Shown: positions 35,195-44,483 of the stretch, piece after piece | Numbering within the stretch: the stretch's first letter is position 1 | Layout of the letters: each line of letters starts with the position of its first letter | DNA from: Alphaproteobacteria bacterium | Lineage (GTDB): Bacteria; Pseudomonadota; Alphaproteobacteria; Ferrovibrionales; Ferrovibrionaceae | Assembly (NCBI GenBank): GCA_018336035.1 | Contig: JAGXRD010000104.1 | Location: 28,018 to 92,017 of the forward strand | Reading direction: 5' to 3' | DNA length: 64,000 nucleotides | Translations under genes and position numbers: made by a program | Notes under the pieces: model-generated | The model's input: only the letters and a program-made list of their open reading frames with translations | Database searches by the model: none | Told to the model about the DNA's origin: nothing

Positions 35195-35907
35195 CAGTCG
35201 GCCGACTGCTGTGTGCGGGATTCAATAGATTTTACGCGACCATCCTCAATCCGCACCACGCGGTCGCAAAGCGCAGCCAGATTTTCGTCATGCGTGATCA
35301 GGATCAGCGTCGAGTTCAGCTTGGCGGCCTCGCCGAACATCAGATCGATGATGGCATGACCGGTGCTGCCATCCAGATTGCCGGTCGGTTCGTCGGCCAG
35401 CAGCAGCGCCGGATGCGGCGCCACGGCACGCGCCAGCGCCACGCGCTGCTGCTCGCCGCCCGACAGCTGTGCCGGATAATGCGTCTCGCGCTTGCCCAGC
35501 CCGACCTGCGCCAGCGCGGCACGCGCGCGGTCGATGGCGTCGGCAGCGCCTGCCAGTTCCAGCGGCACGGCGACGTTTTCCAGTGCCGTCATCGTGGGGA
35601 TCAGATGGAAGCTCTGGAACACGATGCCGACACGGCTGCGGCGCCACAGCGCCAGCTTGTCTTCATTGAGCGCATTCAGATCGCCGCCGGCGACCTGAAC
35701 CTTGCCGCTGGTCACGCGTTCCAGACCGGCCAGTACTGCCAGCAGGGTGGATTTGCCCGAGCCCGAGGGGCCGACAATGCCGATGCGTTCTCCCGGCATC
35801 ACATCCAGGTCAATGCCGCGCAGGATATTGACCGGCCCGGCCGTGCTGGCGAGAGTGAGGTGGACATCGTTCAGTTGAACGATGGGGGTCGCGTTGTTTG
35901 ACGCCAT
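35194..35907 (-). CDS. ybbA: ABC transporter ATP-binding protein (YbbA-like)
   Basis: The 237-residue ATPase has Walker [19 protein letters not shown], the Q loop in [20 protein letters not shown], signature [15 protein letters not shown] and Walker [14 protein letters not shown]. This is the MacB/LolD/YbbA subfamily. It pairs with the FtsX-type permease immediately downstream (TGATG overlap). It diverges from the tesA-like gene with only 32 bases between start codons, so the two promoters must overlap. Confidence 0.92.
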   Translation of the reverse strand: MASNNATPIVQLNDVHLTLASTAGPVNILRGIDLDVMPGERIGIVGPSGSGKSTLLAVLAGLERVTSGKVQVAGGDLNALNEDKLALWRRSRVGIVFQSFHLIPTMTALENVAVPLELAGAADAIDRARAALAQVGLGKRETHYPAQLSGGEQQRVALARAVAPHPALLLADEPTGNLDGSTGHAIIDLMFGEAAKLNSTLILITHDENLAALCDRVVRIEDGRVKSIESRTQQSAD

Positions 35908-35939
35908 CGGTGGTCAGGTCCCCGTCAGGAAGGCAGATT

Positions 35940-36596
35940 GTGAAGTTATACGAAAGATATGGGTTTTCCCGGCGCTGTCACAATGCCGCAGTCCTGCTGG
36001 CGGTGATGCTGATCACGCTGTTGTCAGCAGCAGCCCAGGCTCAGCAGCCGATCAGGCTGCTGGTTTTCGGCGACAGCCTGGTGGCGGGGTATGCCCTGCC
36101 GCCTGATGCCGCCTATCCGGCCCAGCTGGAAAAGGCGCTGAAAGCTAAGGGCATCAACATCACGGTCATGAATGCCGGCGTGTCGGGCGATACCACCGCT
36201 GCGGCGGCCTCGCGGCTCGACTGGGCGCTGGCTGACAAGCCGACCCATGTGATCGTCGAACTGGGTGCCAACGACATGCTGCGCGGCCTGGCGCCCGAGC
36301 AGGCGCGCACCAACCTGGACGCCATCCTCACAAAACTGAAACAGAACAACCTGCCGGTGATGCTGATGGGCATGCTGGCAGCCCCCAATCTGGGGGCCGA
36401 TTACGGCCGCCGCTTCAACAGCATCTATCCCGATCTGGCCGCCAAACATGGCGTGCCGCTCTATCCCTTCTTCCTGGATGGGGTGGCCGGCGAGGCCAAG
36501 CTGAATCTCAGCGACGGCATTCATCCCACCCAGGAAGGTGTCGCCATCATGGTGGAGCGCACGCTGCCCCACATTTTGCGGTTCCTGGGGCAGTAA
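35940..36596 (+). CDS. tesA: Periplasmic arylesterase/acyl-CoA thioesterase I (TesA-like GDSL hydrolase)
   Basis: The 218-residue precursor has a signal peptide (hydrophobic stretch HNAAVLLAVMLITLLSAAAQ, cleavage near residue 34). An SGNH hydrolase domain follows: block I VFGDSLVAGY with Ser46, block II Gly in AGVSGDTTAA, block III ELGANDMLRG, and block V DGIHPTQEG with the catalytic Asp and His. It hydrolyses esters and thioesters in the periplasm. The GTG start at 35940 follows AGGAAGG and gives the complete signal peptide. Confidence 0.92.
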   Translation: MKLYERYGFSRRCHNAAVLLAVMLITLLSAAAQAQQPIRLLVFGDSLVAGYALPPDAAYPAQLEKALKAKGINITVMNAGVSGDTTAAAASRLDWALADKPTHVIVELGANDMLRGLAPEQARTNLDAILTKLKQNNLPVMLMGMLAAPNLGADYGRRFNSIYPDLAAKHGVPLYPFFLDGVAGEAKLNLSDGIHPTQEGVAIMVERTLPHILRFLGQ

Positions 36597-36699
36597 CCCT
36601 CAATTCGTTGTTGTAAAAGCCGAGTCTGGCCGACAAAATAGGTCTGCCGCCGAAACAGGCGGCGGTATCTGTCGTTCGTATCGCGTTGGGAGTTTTGTC

Positions 36700-37758
36700 A
36701 TGGAGTTCCGTCGTTTAGGCCGTACCGACCTTCAGGTCAGCCTGATCTGCCTCGGAACCATGACCTGGGGCGAGCAGAATACCGAGGCCGAGGCGCATGC
36801 CCAGCTGGACTACGCGCTCGACCAGGGCATCAATTTCATCGACGCCGCCGAGATGTATCCGGTGCCGCCCAAGGCGGAGACGCAGGGCCGCACTGAGAGC
36901 TACATCGGCACCTGGCTGAAAAAGCGCAGGGATCGCGACAAGATCGTGCTGGCCACCAAGGTGGCCGGTCGCGGCGGCGGGCCGCGCGGCGACTTCGACT
37001 GGCTGCGTGATGACAAGCAGCCGCCGAACTTAAGCCGCAAGCAGATTTTCGAAGCCGTCGACAAGAGCCTGAAGCGGCTGCAGACCGACTATATCGATCT
37101 CTACCAGACGCACTGGCCGGATCGCCTGACGGTGAATTTCGGCCGCGCCGAATATCCGTGGAACGACGAGGCCTCGGTTGCCATCGCTGAAACGCTGGAT
37201 GCGATGGGCGAGTTGGTGAAGGCCGGCAAGATCCGCCATATGGGCGTGTCGAACGAAACCGCCTGGGGCGTGATGCAGCATCTCAAGGATGCCGACGCCA
37301 ATAAGGCGCGTCCGCGGATCGTCTCGATCCAGAATCCCTACAGCCTGCTCAACCGCTGGTACGAAGCCTCGTTGTCCGAGGTGACCAAGATGGAAGAGGT
37401 CGGGCTTCTGGCCTATTCGCCGCTCGCCATGGGCGTGCTGAGCGGCAAGTATCTCGGCGGCGCCAAGCCGGCCGGCGCGCGGCTCACGCTCTTTACCCGC
37501 TTCACCCGTTACAGCAATCCGCGCGTCGACAAGGCGACGGAGAAATATGTGGCGCTGGCGCAGCAGCATGGCCTCGATCCGTCGCAGATGGCGCTGGCCT
37601 TTGTGAATACGCGGCCTTTCGTGGCCTCGAACATCATCGGCGCCACCAGCCTTGAACAGCTGAAGGCCGATATCGATAGTCTGAATGTGAAACTCTCGCA
37701 GGAGGTACTCGACGGGATCGAAGCGATCCACCGCGAATATCCGAACCCGAGTGCCTGA
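36700..37758 (+). CDS. Aldo/keto reductase (Tas-like)
   Basis: The 352-residue NADP(H)-dependent oxidoreductase opens with MEFRRLGRTDLQVSLICLGT. It contains the catalytic Asp/Tyr region INFIDAAEMYPVPPKAETQG, Lys in VLATKVAGRG and His in DLYQTHWPDR. The insert at 50-60 (PPKAETQGRTESYIG) is typical of the E. coli Tas and YajO group. The start at 36700 follows a weak GGGAG. It probably reduces carbonyl metabolites; the substrate is unknown. The C-terminus ends in the usual LDGIEAIHREYPNPSA. Confidence 0.92.
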   Translation: MEFRRLGRTDLQVSLICLGTMTWGEQNTEAEAHAQLDYALDQGINFIDAAEMYPVPPKAETQGRTESYIGTWLKKRRDRDKIVLATKVAGRGGGPRGDFDWLRDDKQPPNLSRKQIFEAVDKSLKRLQTDYIDLYQTHWPDRLTVNFGRAEYPWNDEASVAIAETLDAMGELVKAGKIRHMGVSNETAWGVMQHLKDADANKARPRIVSIQNPYSLLNRWYEASLSEVTKMEEVGLLAYSPLAMGVLSGKYLGGAKPAGARLTLFTRFTRYSNPRVDKATEKYVALAQQHGLDPSQMALAFVNTRPFVASNIIGATSLEQLKADIDSLNVKLSQEVLDGIEAIHREYPNPSA

Positions 37759-37809
37759 ATAGGGCGCTCGTTCCGGGCCGCAAGGTCACATCCAGCGGAG
37801 GCCCCAGCC

Positions 37810-38457
37810 ATGATCCGCTTGTTCGTCGCCCTGAGTTTTCCCGAAGAGATTCGCCAGTCACTGGTAGCCTTGTGCGCCGGCGTTCCTGGCGCGCGCTGGG
37901 TCAATCCCGACCAGTTCCACCTCACGCTTCGCTTCATCGGCGAAGTCGATGGCCGCACCGCCCGCACGGTGTCGGACGCTCTCTCCACCATCACAATGCC
38001 GGATTTCGACCTCGAACTCTTCGGGGTCGGAACCTTCGGCGACAAGCGCAAGGCCAATTCACTCTGGGCCGGCGTGCGGCCGAATGCGGCGCTCAATCGC
38101 CTGCAGGAAAAGGTCGACAATGCCGTGCTGCGCTCCGGCATTCTGCCGGACCGCCGCAAATTCAGCCCCCATGTCACACTGGCGCGGCTCAACAACGCGC
38201 CCTTCGACCGGATCGGCGCATATTTAAGCCATCACGCGCTTTATGCCGCGCCGCGCCTGCGCTGCGATCGCTTCACGCTCTATTCCAGCTTCCTGTCCTC
38301 GTCGGGCGCGATCTATACGCCCGAGCAGGTCTATCGCCTCGATGGCGGCATTGCCGAAGATGCCGAGCATGACTGGATGGCCGATGAGGCCGAGGCCTGG
38401 GATCAGGCGCATGGCGACTGGGACAAAGCGGAAGCAGCGGCCTACGGCGCTGAATGA
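37810..38457 (+). CDS. thpR: RNA 2',3'-cyclic phosphodiesterase
   Basis: The 215-residue enzyme is of the 2H phosphoesterase (LigT/ThpR) family and opens 2',3'-cyclic phosphates on RNA ends. The paired motifs are H37-L-T39-L (FHLTLRFIG) and H121-V-T123-L ([10 protein letters not shown]). It has a C-terminal extension of about 35 residues rich in Asp, Glu and Ala that is not part of the core fold. GGAGG lies upstream. Its last four bases overlap the sirtuin gene start, so the two are coupled. Confidence 0.93.
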   Translation: MIRLFVALSFPEEIRQSLVALCAGVPGARWVNPDQFHLTLRFIGEVDGRTARTVSDALSTITMPDFDLELFGVGTFGDKRKANSLWAGVRPNAALNRLQEKVDNAVLRSGILPDRRKFSPHVTLARLNNAPFDRIGAYLSHHALYAAPRLRCDRFTLYSSFLSSSGAIYTPEQVYRLDGGIAEDAEHDWMADEAEAWDQAHGDWDKAEAAAYGAE

Positions 38458-39164
38458 GTCGCAGGCCTAGGTCGATCGTCGTTCTGACCGGTGCCGGCAT
38501 TTCGGCCGAATCCGGGCTGGGCACTTTCCGCGACAGGGACGGTCTCTGGACCAAATATGACCTCAACGAGGTCGCGACGCCGGAAGGCTTCGCGCGCAAC
38601 CCCGTGCTGGTGCATGACTTCTACAATGCGCGGCGCAAAAACCTGGTCGAGGCCTCGCACAACGCCGCGCATGTCGCGCTGGCCGAGCTGGAGCGCAGCT
38701 TCGACGGCGATTTTCTGCTGGTGACGCAGAATGTCGACGATCTGCATGAACGCGCCGGCTCGCGCAAGCTGATGCATATGCATGGCGAGCTGCTGAAGAT
38801 CCGCTGCGAGCAATGCGACAATGTGCTGGCGTGGCGCGACGATCTCGATCTCGCGACCACCTGTCCGGCCTGCGCCACCACCGGTCGCCTGCGCCCGCAT
38901 GTGGTCTGGTTCGGCGAAATGCCTCTGTATATGGAGGCGATCTACGACGCGCTGGCGCTGTGCGACCTGTTCGTCTCCATCGGCACCTCGGGGCAGGTGT
39001 ATCCGGCAGCGGGTTTTGTGGCCGATGTGCGCCGGCGCGGACTGGCCCATACGGTGGAACTCAACCTCGACCCTTCCGATGGCTTTTCGCTGTTCGCGGA
39101 AAAGATTTATGGCCCGGCGACCGAAGTGGTGCCGGCCTTCGTCGAGCGCCTGCTCAGCGCCTAA
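38454..39164 (+). CDS. cobB: NAD-dependent protein deacylase (sirtuin)
   Basis: The 236-residue sirtuin has the NAD site [30 protein letters not shown], the catalytic His110 in MHMHGELLK, and zinc cysteines in CEQCDNV and CPACATTG. Y57 and R60 (FYNARR) match the Tyr-x2-Arg pair that marks class III enzymes preferring succinyl or malonyl lysine. Together with acetyl-CoA synthetase in this window it could control Acs K607, as CobB does in enterobacteria. It converges on the metallopeptidase gene with a four-base overlap. Confidence 0.94.
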   Translation: MSRRPRSIVVLTGAGISAESGLGTFRDRDGLWTKYDLNEVATPEGFARNPVLVHDFYNARRKNLVEASHNAAHVALAELERSFDGDFLLVTQNVDDLHERAGSRKLMHMHGELLKIRCEQCDNVLAWRDDLDLATTCPACATTGRLRPHVVWFGEMPLYMEAIYDALALCDLFVSIGTSGQVYPAAGFVADVRRRGLAHTVELNLDPSDGFSLFAEKIYGPATEVVPAFVERLLSA

Positions 39165-39568
39165 TCCGGAACGCTGGCCTCGATGCGGTCCATGTCGTCA
39201 TCCGACAGGCCAACGTGATGTCCGATCTCGTGGATCAGCACATGGCGCACGACATCGCGCAAGGACTCGCCGCTCTCGCACCAATAATCCAGCAGCGGCC
39301 GGCGATAGAGGAAGATCATCGCCGGCATCGTGCCGGTCTCGCCGCGCTGCTCGGCCACGAAACTGCCGCCGGTATAGAGCCCCAGCAGGTCGAAGGGCGT
39401 CTCGCAGCCCATTTCCTGCAGCACCTCGTCGTCGGGAAAGTCGGCCACCTGGATCGGTACGCCGTCGATATAGCGCCCCAGCGCCGGGCGCAGGCGGTTC
39501 AACTCGGCCTCGCCGAGGGCGGCGAGATCGTCCAGGCTGGGTGCGGTTAATTTGGCCGTATCGGTCAT
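39161..39568 (-). CDS. Small zincin-like metallopeptidase family protein
   Basis: The 135-residue protein has a zinc-binding HEIGHH segment at 113-118 ([20 protein letters not shown]) and the preceding [12 protein letters not shown] strand typical of the DUF1025/MMP-like family common in alphaproteobacteria and actinobacteria. Its length (about 130) is normal. The function of the family is unknown. The start at 39568 is chosen because upstream in-frame codons run into the promoter of the pterin dehydratase gene on the other strand. Confidence 0.88.
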   Translation of the reverse strand: MTDTAKLTAPSLDDLAALGEAELNRLRPALGRYIDGVPIQVADFPDDEVLQEMGCETPFDLLGLYTGGSFVAEQRGETGTMPAMIFLYRRPLLDYWCESGESLRDVVRHVLIHEIGHHVGLSDDDMDRIEASVPD

Positions 39569-39658
39569 GCGGCAGAACGTCTCAAGCGGCTTGGGCTGGT
39601 TGAAGCGGGGGTACCTGCGCGCTAGCTTGCGCAGCAACAAACTCCCGCGGAGGATGAC

Positions 39659-39979
39659 ATGGCCATTGCCAAACTGGAAGGCGCCGCCCGCCAGGCTGCA
39701 CTGCAGGCACTGGCCGGCTGGCAGGCCGCGAAAGACGGCCGCGATGCCATCGTGAAGACCTTCGTTTTCGCCGATTTCAACACGGCCTTCGGTTTCATGA
39801 CGCGTGTCGCGATCCAGGCCGACAAGGCCGATCATCATCCCGAATGGTTCAATGTCTATAACCGCGTCGAGATCACGCTGACCACGCATGATGCGGATGG
39901 GCTGAGCGAGCGCGATGTCGCGCTGGCGGCATTCATCGATGCGGCGGCCTCGGCGGCCAACGGAAAGGTAAAAGCATGA
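39659..39979 (+). CDS. phhB: 4a-hydroxytetrahydrobiopterin dehydratase (PCD/DCoH)
   Basis: The 106-residue protein has the pterin-4a-carbinolamine dehydratase signature: [20 protein letters not shown] followed by [20 protein letters not shown] with the catalytic His pair and Trp. It recycles tetrahydropterin after aromatic hydroxylation or acts in a molybdopterin-like role in bacteria. No phenylalanine hydroxylase is in the window. GGAGGA precedes the ATG. It overlaps the SCO gene by four bases. Confidence 0.93.
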   Translation: MAIAKLEGAARQAALQALAGWQAAKDGRDAIVKTFVFADFNTAFGFMTRVAIQADKADHHPEWFNVYNRVEITLTTHDADGLSERDVALAAFIDAAASAANGKVKA

Positions 39980-40593
39980 GCGCGGCGTCTCGCGGTCTGA
40001 AACGCGGCCTGATCCTGGCCGCCATCATGGCGCTGTTCGGTGTCGTCGGCTATCTCGCCATGCCGTATCTGCTGCCGCAGCGTGGCGATGACAATGCCGG
40101 CAGCGGCGTGGTCAGCATCGGCGGGCCGTTCAGTCTGATCGACCAGGATGGCAAAGCCGTCACCGAGAAGGACTATGCCGGCAAGCTGATGCTGGTCTAT
40201 TTCGGCTTCACCAACTGCCCCGATATCTGCCCGACCGGCCTGCAGACCATTGCGGTGGCGATGGACCAGCTCGGCAACGATGCCGCGAAGATTCAGCCGA
40301 TCCTGATCACGGTCGATCCGGAACGCGACACGCCGCCGGTGATGAAGGAATATGTGCAGGCCTTTCATGAGCGCCTGGTCGGCCTGACCGGCACGCCGGA
40401 GCAGATCGCGGCCGCCGCCAAGGCCTATCGCGTCTACTATCAGAAGGTCACGCTGAAGGACTCGTCGCTGGGCTATTCGGTCGACCATTCCGGTTTCATC
40501 TACCTGATGGACGGAAAAGGGCAGTATCTGAGCCATTTCCGGCATGACGCGACGCCGGACCAGATGGTGCAGCGGATCCGCCAGCGCCTGTAA
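39976..40593 (+). CDS. SCO1/SenC-family copper protein
   Basis: The 205-residue protein has an N-terminal membrane anchor (residues 10-32, [20 protein letters not shown]) and a thioredoxin-fold domain in the periplasm. Copper ligands are C81 and C85 ([10 protein letters not shown]) and H171 ([10 protein letters not shown]). SCO proteins deliver copper to the CuA site of cytochrome c oxidase or act as thiol reductases. No oxidase subunits are nearby. It is coupled to the pterin dehydratase gene by an ATGA overlap. Confidence 0.93.
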   Translation: MSAASRGLKRGLILAAIMALFGVVGYLAMPYLLPQRGDDNAGSGVVSIGGPFSLIDQDGKAVTEKDYAGKLMLVYFGFTNCPDICPTGLQTIAVAMDQLGNDAAKIQPILITVDPERDTPPVMKEYVQAFHERLVGLTGTPEQIAAAAKAYRVYYQKVTLKDSSLGYSVDHSGFIYLMDGKGQYLSHFRHDATPDQMVQRIRQRL

Positions 40594-40635
40594 TTCACTG
40601 ATATTACTGGTTTTCTACTTGCCTGCACGCATATG

Positions 40636-40646
40636 TTGCAGTGCAA
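40636..40646. promoter_or_regulatory. Candidate PhaR-type operator upstream of phaZ
   Basis: TTGCA-G-TGCAA is a perfect dyad 140 bases before the PHA depolymerase start, in an AT-richer stretch. TGC-rich palindromes of this sort are bound by PhaR regulators of polyhydroxyalkanoate genes. The assignment rests on motif shape and location only. Confidence 0.35.
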
Positions 40647-40785
40647 AATAAATCGTGCGGCCACTGACGAAGCGGCGTAAGCTGTCGCTGAACGGTGGCA
40701 CGGCACGATTCTCTAACGGTTTTGTCCGAGCTTTGTATTGCGGTCGCCTTATTTCGGCCGCGCCCCCGCAGAAGGGTGGGACCTG

Positions 40786-42030
40786 ATGCTCTACTCGCTT
40801 TATGAATTTCACCACGCCGCCCTGCAGCCAGTCCGTGCCATGGCCGAGATGCAGACGCTGGCGCTCAAGCTGCCGTATCTGCCGATGAACTACACGGCGG
40901 CGGCGCGCACGATGGCGGCCGGGCTGGAAGTGTTCAGCAACATCACGCGCCGTTATCCGAAACCGGAATTCGGCCTCGCCACCACGATGGTGGATGGCGT
41001 GGAGCGCAGGGTGACCGAGCATGATGTGCTCCGCCTGCCATTCTGCCGCCTCAAGCATTTCGAGCGCGAAGGCTGCGAAACCCGCAACGATCCCAAGCTG
41101 CTGATCGTCGCGCCGCTGTCGGGCCATTACGCCACGCTGCTGCGCGGCACGGTCGAGGCGATGCTGCCCAACCACGAAGTCTACATCACCGACTGGATCG
41201 ATGCCCGCGATGTGCCGCTGCGCGAAGGCAAGTTCGACCTCGACGACTACATCGACTACATCCGCGAATTCTTCGTCACGCTCGGCCCCGGCGCGCATGT
41301 GATGGGGGTATGCCAGCCCTCCGTGCCGGTGCTCGCCGCCGTGGCGCTGATGTCGGCCGAGAATGACGCGCATGTGCCGCGCTCGATGACCCTGATGGGC
41401 GGGCCGATCGATACCCGCATCAGCCCCACCGTGCCGAACAACCTGGCGCAGGAACATTCCATCGAGTGGTTCGAGCATAGCGTGATCGACCGCGTGCCCT
41501 TCCCGCATGACGGCTTCATGCGCGAGGTCTATCCCGGCTTTATCCAGCTAACCGGTTTCATGACCATGAATCTGGATCGCCATGTCGGCGCGCATGTCCG
41601 GCTGTTCCATCACCTGATCAAGGGCGATGGCGACAGCGCCAAGGCGCATACCGATTTCTACGACGAATATCTCGCGGTCATGGATCTGCCGGCCGAATAC
41701 TACCTGCAGACCGTGAAGACCGTGTTCCAGGACCATGCCCTGCCGCGCGGCATCATGACCTGCCGCGGCGAGAAAGTGGATTGCACCGCCATCCGCAAGA
41801 CGGCACTGCTGACGGTGGAAGGCGAGAAGGACGACATTTCCGGCGTCGGCCAGACCATGGCGGCGCATGATCTCTGCCCGAATATCCCCAAGGCCATGCG
41901 CGGGCATTACCTGCAGGCCGGCGTGGGCCATTACGGCGTGTTCAACGGCCGGCGCTGGCGCGAGGAAATCGCCCCGCGCGTCACGGCCTTCATTCGCCAG
42001 CATGACGGCAAACCCGCCAGGAAGCGCTGA
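40786..42030 (+). CDS. phaZ: Intracellular polyhydroxyalkanoate depolymerase
   Basis: The 414-residue protein matches the intracellular PhaZ family. It begins MLYSLYEFHHAALQPVRAMA, carries the lipase-like box VCQPSVPVLAAV (Cys176-Gln-Pro-Ser179) with Cys at the nucleophile position as in PHA synthases, and has HYLQAGVGHYGVFNGRRWRE at the C-terminus with the catalytic His. It mobilises stored PHB granules as carbon reserve. The ATG at 40786 follows GAAGGGTGGGA and matches the family N-terminus. The PHA cycle also connects to the SDR, crotonase and acs genes here, though they are not an operon. Confidence 0.93.
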   Translation: MLYSLYEFHHAALQPVRAMAEMQTLALKLPYLPMNYTAAARTMAAGLEVFSNITRRYPKPEFGLATTMVDGVERRVTEHDVLRLPFCRLKHFEREGCETRNDPKLLIVAPLSGHYATLLRGTVEAMLPNHEVYITDWIDARDVPLREGKFDLDDYIDYIREFFVTLGPGAHVMGVCQPSVPVLAAVALMSAENDAHVPRSMTLMGGPIDTRISPTVPNNLAQEHSIEWFEHSVIDRVPFPHDGFMREVYPGFIQLTGFMTMNLDRHVGAHVRLFHHLIKGDGDSAKAHTDFYDEYLAVMDLPAEYYLQTVKTVFQDHALPRGIMTCRGEKVDCTAIRKTALLTVEGEKDDISGVGQTMAAHDLCPNIPKAMRGHYLQAGVGHYGVFNGRRWREEIAPRVTAFIRQHDGKPARKR

Positions 42031-42090
42031 CAAGCGCTAAGCCTCGGCTGCATCCTTTATAGAATCGCCCGACCGGCGTAATCTCCCGCC

Positions 42091-42561
42091 ATGTCCCGTG
42101 CCCTGCCTTTCTGGCGCCGCAAGCGCCTCGACCAGATGACGCCTTCCGAATGGGAGTCGCTCTGCGACGGCTGCGGCAAATGCTGCCTCTATCGCCTGGA
42201 AGACCAGGATACCGGCGAGCTGGAACAGACCAATGTGGCCTGCAAGCTGCTGAACTGCGCCACCGGCCAGTGCAGCAACTATCCCAAGCGCAAGAAGATC
42301 GTGCCCGACTGCATCCAGCTGACGCCGGCGAAAGTGCAGAAGATGAACTGGCTGCCCGCCACCTGCGGTTATCGCCTGGTGGCGCAGGGCAAGGATCTCT
42401 ACTGGTGGCATCCGCTGAAAAGCGGCAGCAGCCAGACCGTGCATCAGGCCGGCATTTCGGCGGCGGGCCGCTGCATCTCCGAAACCGAGGCCGGCGAACT
42501 GGAAGACCATGTCGTCTACTGGCTCGACGACAAGGGCCCGCCAAAACCCAAGAAGCGTTAA
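42091..42561 (+). CDS. YcgN-family cysteine-cluster protein (UPF0260)
   Basis: The 156-residue protein has the YcgN layout: FWRRKRLDQMTPSEWESLCD at the start, then CDGCGKCCLYRLEDQDTG, CKLLNCATGQCSNYPKRKKI and CGYRLVAQGKDLYWWHPLKS. The cysteines form a zinc/iron-binding cluster. The function is unknown; E. coli YcgN sits with minCDE. Here it follows phaZ by 60 bases. Confidence 0.93.
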   Translation: MSRALPFWRRKRLDQMTPSEWESLCDGCGKCCLYRLEDQDTGELEQTNVACKLLNCATGQCSNYPKRKKIVPDCIQLTPAKVQKMNWLPATCGYRLVAQGKDLYWWHPLKSGSSQTVHQAGISAAGRCISETEAGELEDHVVYWLDDKGPPKPKKR

Positions 42562-42621
42562 ACGGGAACGCTCGCGCTGCTGCGGCGTTTACATGCCGAA
42601 CCGCTTTTTCTGGGCAGGCAG

Positions 42622-42906
42622 ATGACCATCACTTCCACGCGTTTATGGCTGATCACCGGCGCTTTGCTCGGCGCCGCCACCACGGTTTACGCACAGCCGG
42701 GCACGCAGACCGAAATTGACCGTATCCAGGCCGAAACCCGCCGGGTCGAGCAGGAGCGCGAGCAGCGTTTCCAGCAGCAGCAGACCGAACGCCGCCTGGA
42801 GGCCGAGCGGCAGGACCAGCGCCGCCAGCAGGAGCTACGCCTGCAGGAACGTACGCCGCCGTCATCACGACCGACCCCGCTGATTCCACAGACTCCCAGG
42901 AACTGA
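42622..42906 (+). CDS. Exported Gln/Arg/Glu-rich small protein
   Basis: The 94-residue precursor has a signal peptide (MTITSTRLWLITGALLGAAT, then TVYA, cleavage near residue 24). A charged single helix of about 50 residues follows (RRVEQEREQRFQQQQTERRL), then a Pro/Thr-rich end. It looks like a periplasmic coiled-coil peptide or the N-terminal plug region of a two-partner secretion transporter without the barrel. No family is recognised. It could be a remnant, but the frame is intact with its own start. Confidence 0.6.
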   Translation: MTITSTRLWLITGALLGAATTVYAQPGTQTEIDRIQAETRRVEQEREQRFQQQQTERRLEAERQDQRRQQELRLQERTPPSSRPTPLIPQTPRN

Positions 42907-43028
42907 CGTAGCGATACGCCCTCCGATGCTGGCTCCAGATACTGGAACAGCGCCCCGCTTCCCCGCTAATCTGCGCGCCTGCGTAAGATATGCCCCTTCG
43001 GGGCCAGAGGGATCTTCGGGGAAAATCC

Positions 43029-43541
43029 ATGTTCAGCCTGCCGTCCATCGATGCCGACCTTGCCGCCAAATTCCGCGCGGTGAAGCTGCTGTCGCTCGAT
43101 CTCGACGGCACGCTGACCGATGGCGGGCTTTACTATGCCGAGGATGGCAGCGAGCTGCGCAAATATCATGTGCAGGACGGCTTCGGCATTCTGCTGGTGA
43201 AAGACGCCGGCATCGAGGTCGCACTGATCACCCGCAGTGACACGCCGGCAATCCAGAAGCGCATCGACCGGCTGAAAATCCGCTTCGGCCTGATGGGCGT
43301 CTATGAAAAGCTGCCCAGGCTGAAGGAAATCTGCGCCGAACTCGGCATCGGCCTCAACGAAGTCTGCCATGTCGCCGACGACGTCAACGACATGGATGTG
43401 ATGGAGGCGGTCGGCCTGCCCATCGCGGTGTCGAATGCGCGGCCGATGGTGAAGAATGCCGCGGCCTATATCACCGAAACTGCCGGCGGCGCTGGCGCCG
43501 TGCGCGAAGTCTGCGACCTGCTGCTGGCGCATCAGGTCTGA
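43029..43541 (+). CDS. kdsC: HAD phosphatase of the KdsC type (KDO-8-phosphate phosphatase)
   Basis: The 170-residue protein is a C0-cap HAD phosphatase. Motif I is LLSLDLDGTLTDGGLYY with D24 and D26, then KYHVQDGFGILLVKDAGIEV, motif II Thr (LITRSD) and motif IV VADDVNDMDVMEAVGLPIAV. This matches tetrameric KdsC, which makes KDO for lipid A core. The ATG at 43029 starts the usual N-terminus. It is close to waaA (KDO transferase), which supports the KDO assignment. Confidence 0.85.
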   Translation: MFSLPSIDADLAAKFRAVKLLSLDLDGTLTDGGLYYAEDGSELRKYHVQDGFGILLVKDAGIEVALITRSDTPAIQKRIDRLKIRFGLMGVYEKLPRLKEICAELGIGLNEVCHVADDVNDMDVMEAVGLPIAVSNARPMVKNAAAYITETAGGAGAVREVCDLLLAHQV

Positions 43542-43567
43542 TCCACACGAAACGAAAGGGAGTTCTC

Positions 43568-44473
43568 ATGGCCATCGATTTCCAGGGCCGCGTTGCCATT
43601 GTCACTGGAGCCGGCGCGGGTCTGGGCCGCAGCCACGCCCTGTTGCTCGCTGAGCGCGGCGCGAAGGTGGTGGTCAACGATCTGGGCGGTGGCGTGGATG
43701 GCACCGGCGGGTCGTCCAAGGCAGCCGATCTGGTGGTCGCCGAGATCAAGGCCAAGGGCGGCGAAGCCGTCGCCAATTACGACAGCGTGTCGGAAGCGAA
43801 TTCTGCGGCCAATATCGTCAAGACGGCGATGGATGCCTTCGGCCGCGTCGATATCCTGATCAACAATGCCGGCATCCTGCGCGACAAGAGCTTCGCCAAG
43901 ATGGAGATCGCCGATTTCGATACCGTGGTCGACGTGCATTTCCTCGGCTCGGCCTATGTCACCAAGGCGGCCTGGCCGATCATGCAGCAGCAACAGTATG
44001 GCCGCATCGTCATGACCTCATCCAATTCCGGCCTCTACGGCAATTTCGGCCAGTCGAATTACGCCGGCGCCAAGATGGGTGTGGTCGGCCTGATGAACTC
44101 ACTGAAACAGGAAGGCGCCAAATACGGCATCCTGGTCAACACGATTGCGCCGGTCGCCGCCACCCGTATGACCGAAGCGCTGCTGTCGCCGCAGCTGCTG
44201 CCGCATCTCAAGCCCGAATATGTCTCACAGGCCGTGGTCTATCTCGCCTCGGAAGCCTGCAATGCTACCGGCGACATCATCTCGGCTGGCGCCGGCTTCT
44301 ACGCCAAGATGCAGATCATGGAATCGCAGGGCATGTTCTTCGGCGTCGATGCCAAGGTGACGGTGGAAGACTTCGCCGCCAATTACGCCAAGATCACCGA
44401 CATGTCGAAGCCGCAGCATTTCGGCTCGTCGATGGAAGAAGTGGCGCATATCGCCAAGCCGTTTATTAAGTAG
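43568..44473 (+). CDS. Short-chain dehydrogenase (3-hydroxyacyl-CoA/HSD17B4 type)
   Basis: The 301-residue SDR has the NAD site VTGAGAGLGRSHALLLAERG followed by VVVNDLGGGVDGTGGSSKAA. NNAGILRDKSF and the catalytic Ser/Tyr/Lys region MTSSNSGLYGNFGQSNYAGA follow, with Lys in AGAKMG. The insert after beta-2 and the long C-terminus (about 250-300) place it with the peroxisomal multifunctional-enzyme-2 dehydrogenase domain, which oxidises D-3-hydroxyacyl-CoA. GAAAGGGAG precedes the start. It is 26 bases after kdsC and converges on waaA. Confidence 0.9.
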   Translation: MAIDFQGRVAIVTGAGAGLGRSHALLLAERGAKVVVNDLGGGVDGTGGSSKAADLVVAEIKAKGGEAVANYDSVSEANSAANIVKTAMDAFGRVDILINNAGILRDKSFAKMEIADFDTVVDVHFLGSAYVTKAAWPIMQQQQYGRIVMTSSNSGLYGNFGQSNYAGAKMGVVGLMNSLKQEGAKYGILVNTIAPVAATRMTEALLSPQLLPHLKPEYVSQAVVYLASEACNATGDIISAGAGFYAKMQIMESQGMFFGVDAKVTVEDFAANYAKITDMSKPQHFGSSMEEVAHIAKPFIK

Positions 44474-44483
44474 GGGCCGTTCA

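Noticed and set aside
33704..35359. A 551-codon plus-strand frame over the ABC permease
   Set aside because: Gln/Arg/Asp-rich with no motif and no ribosome binding site; antisense of ybbP.
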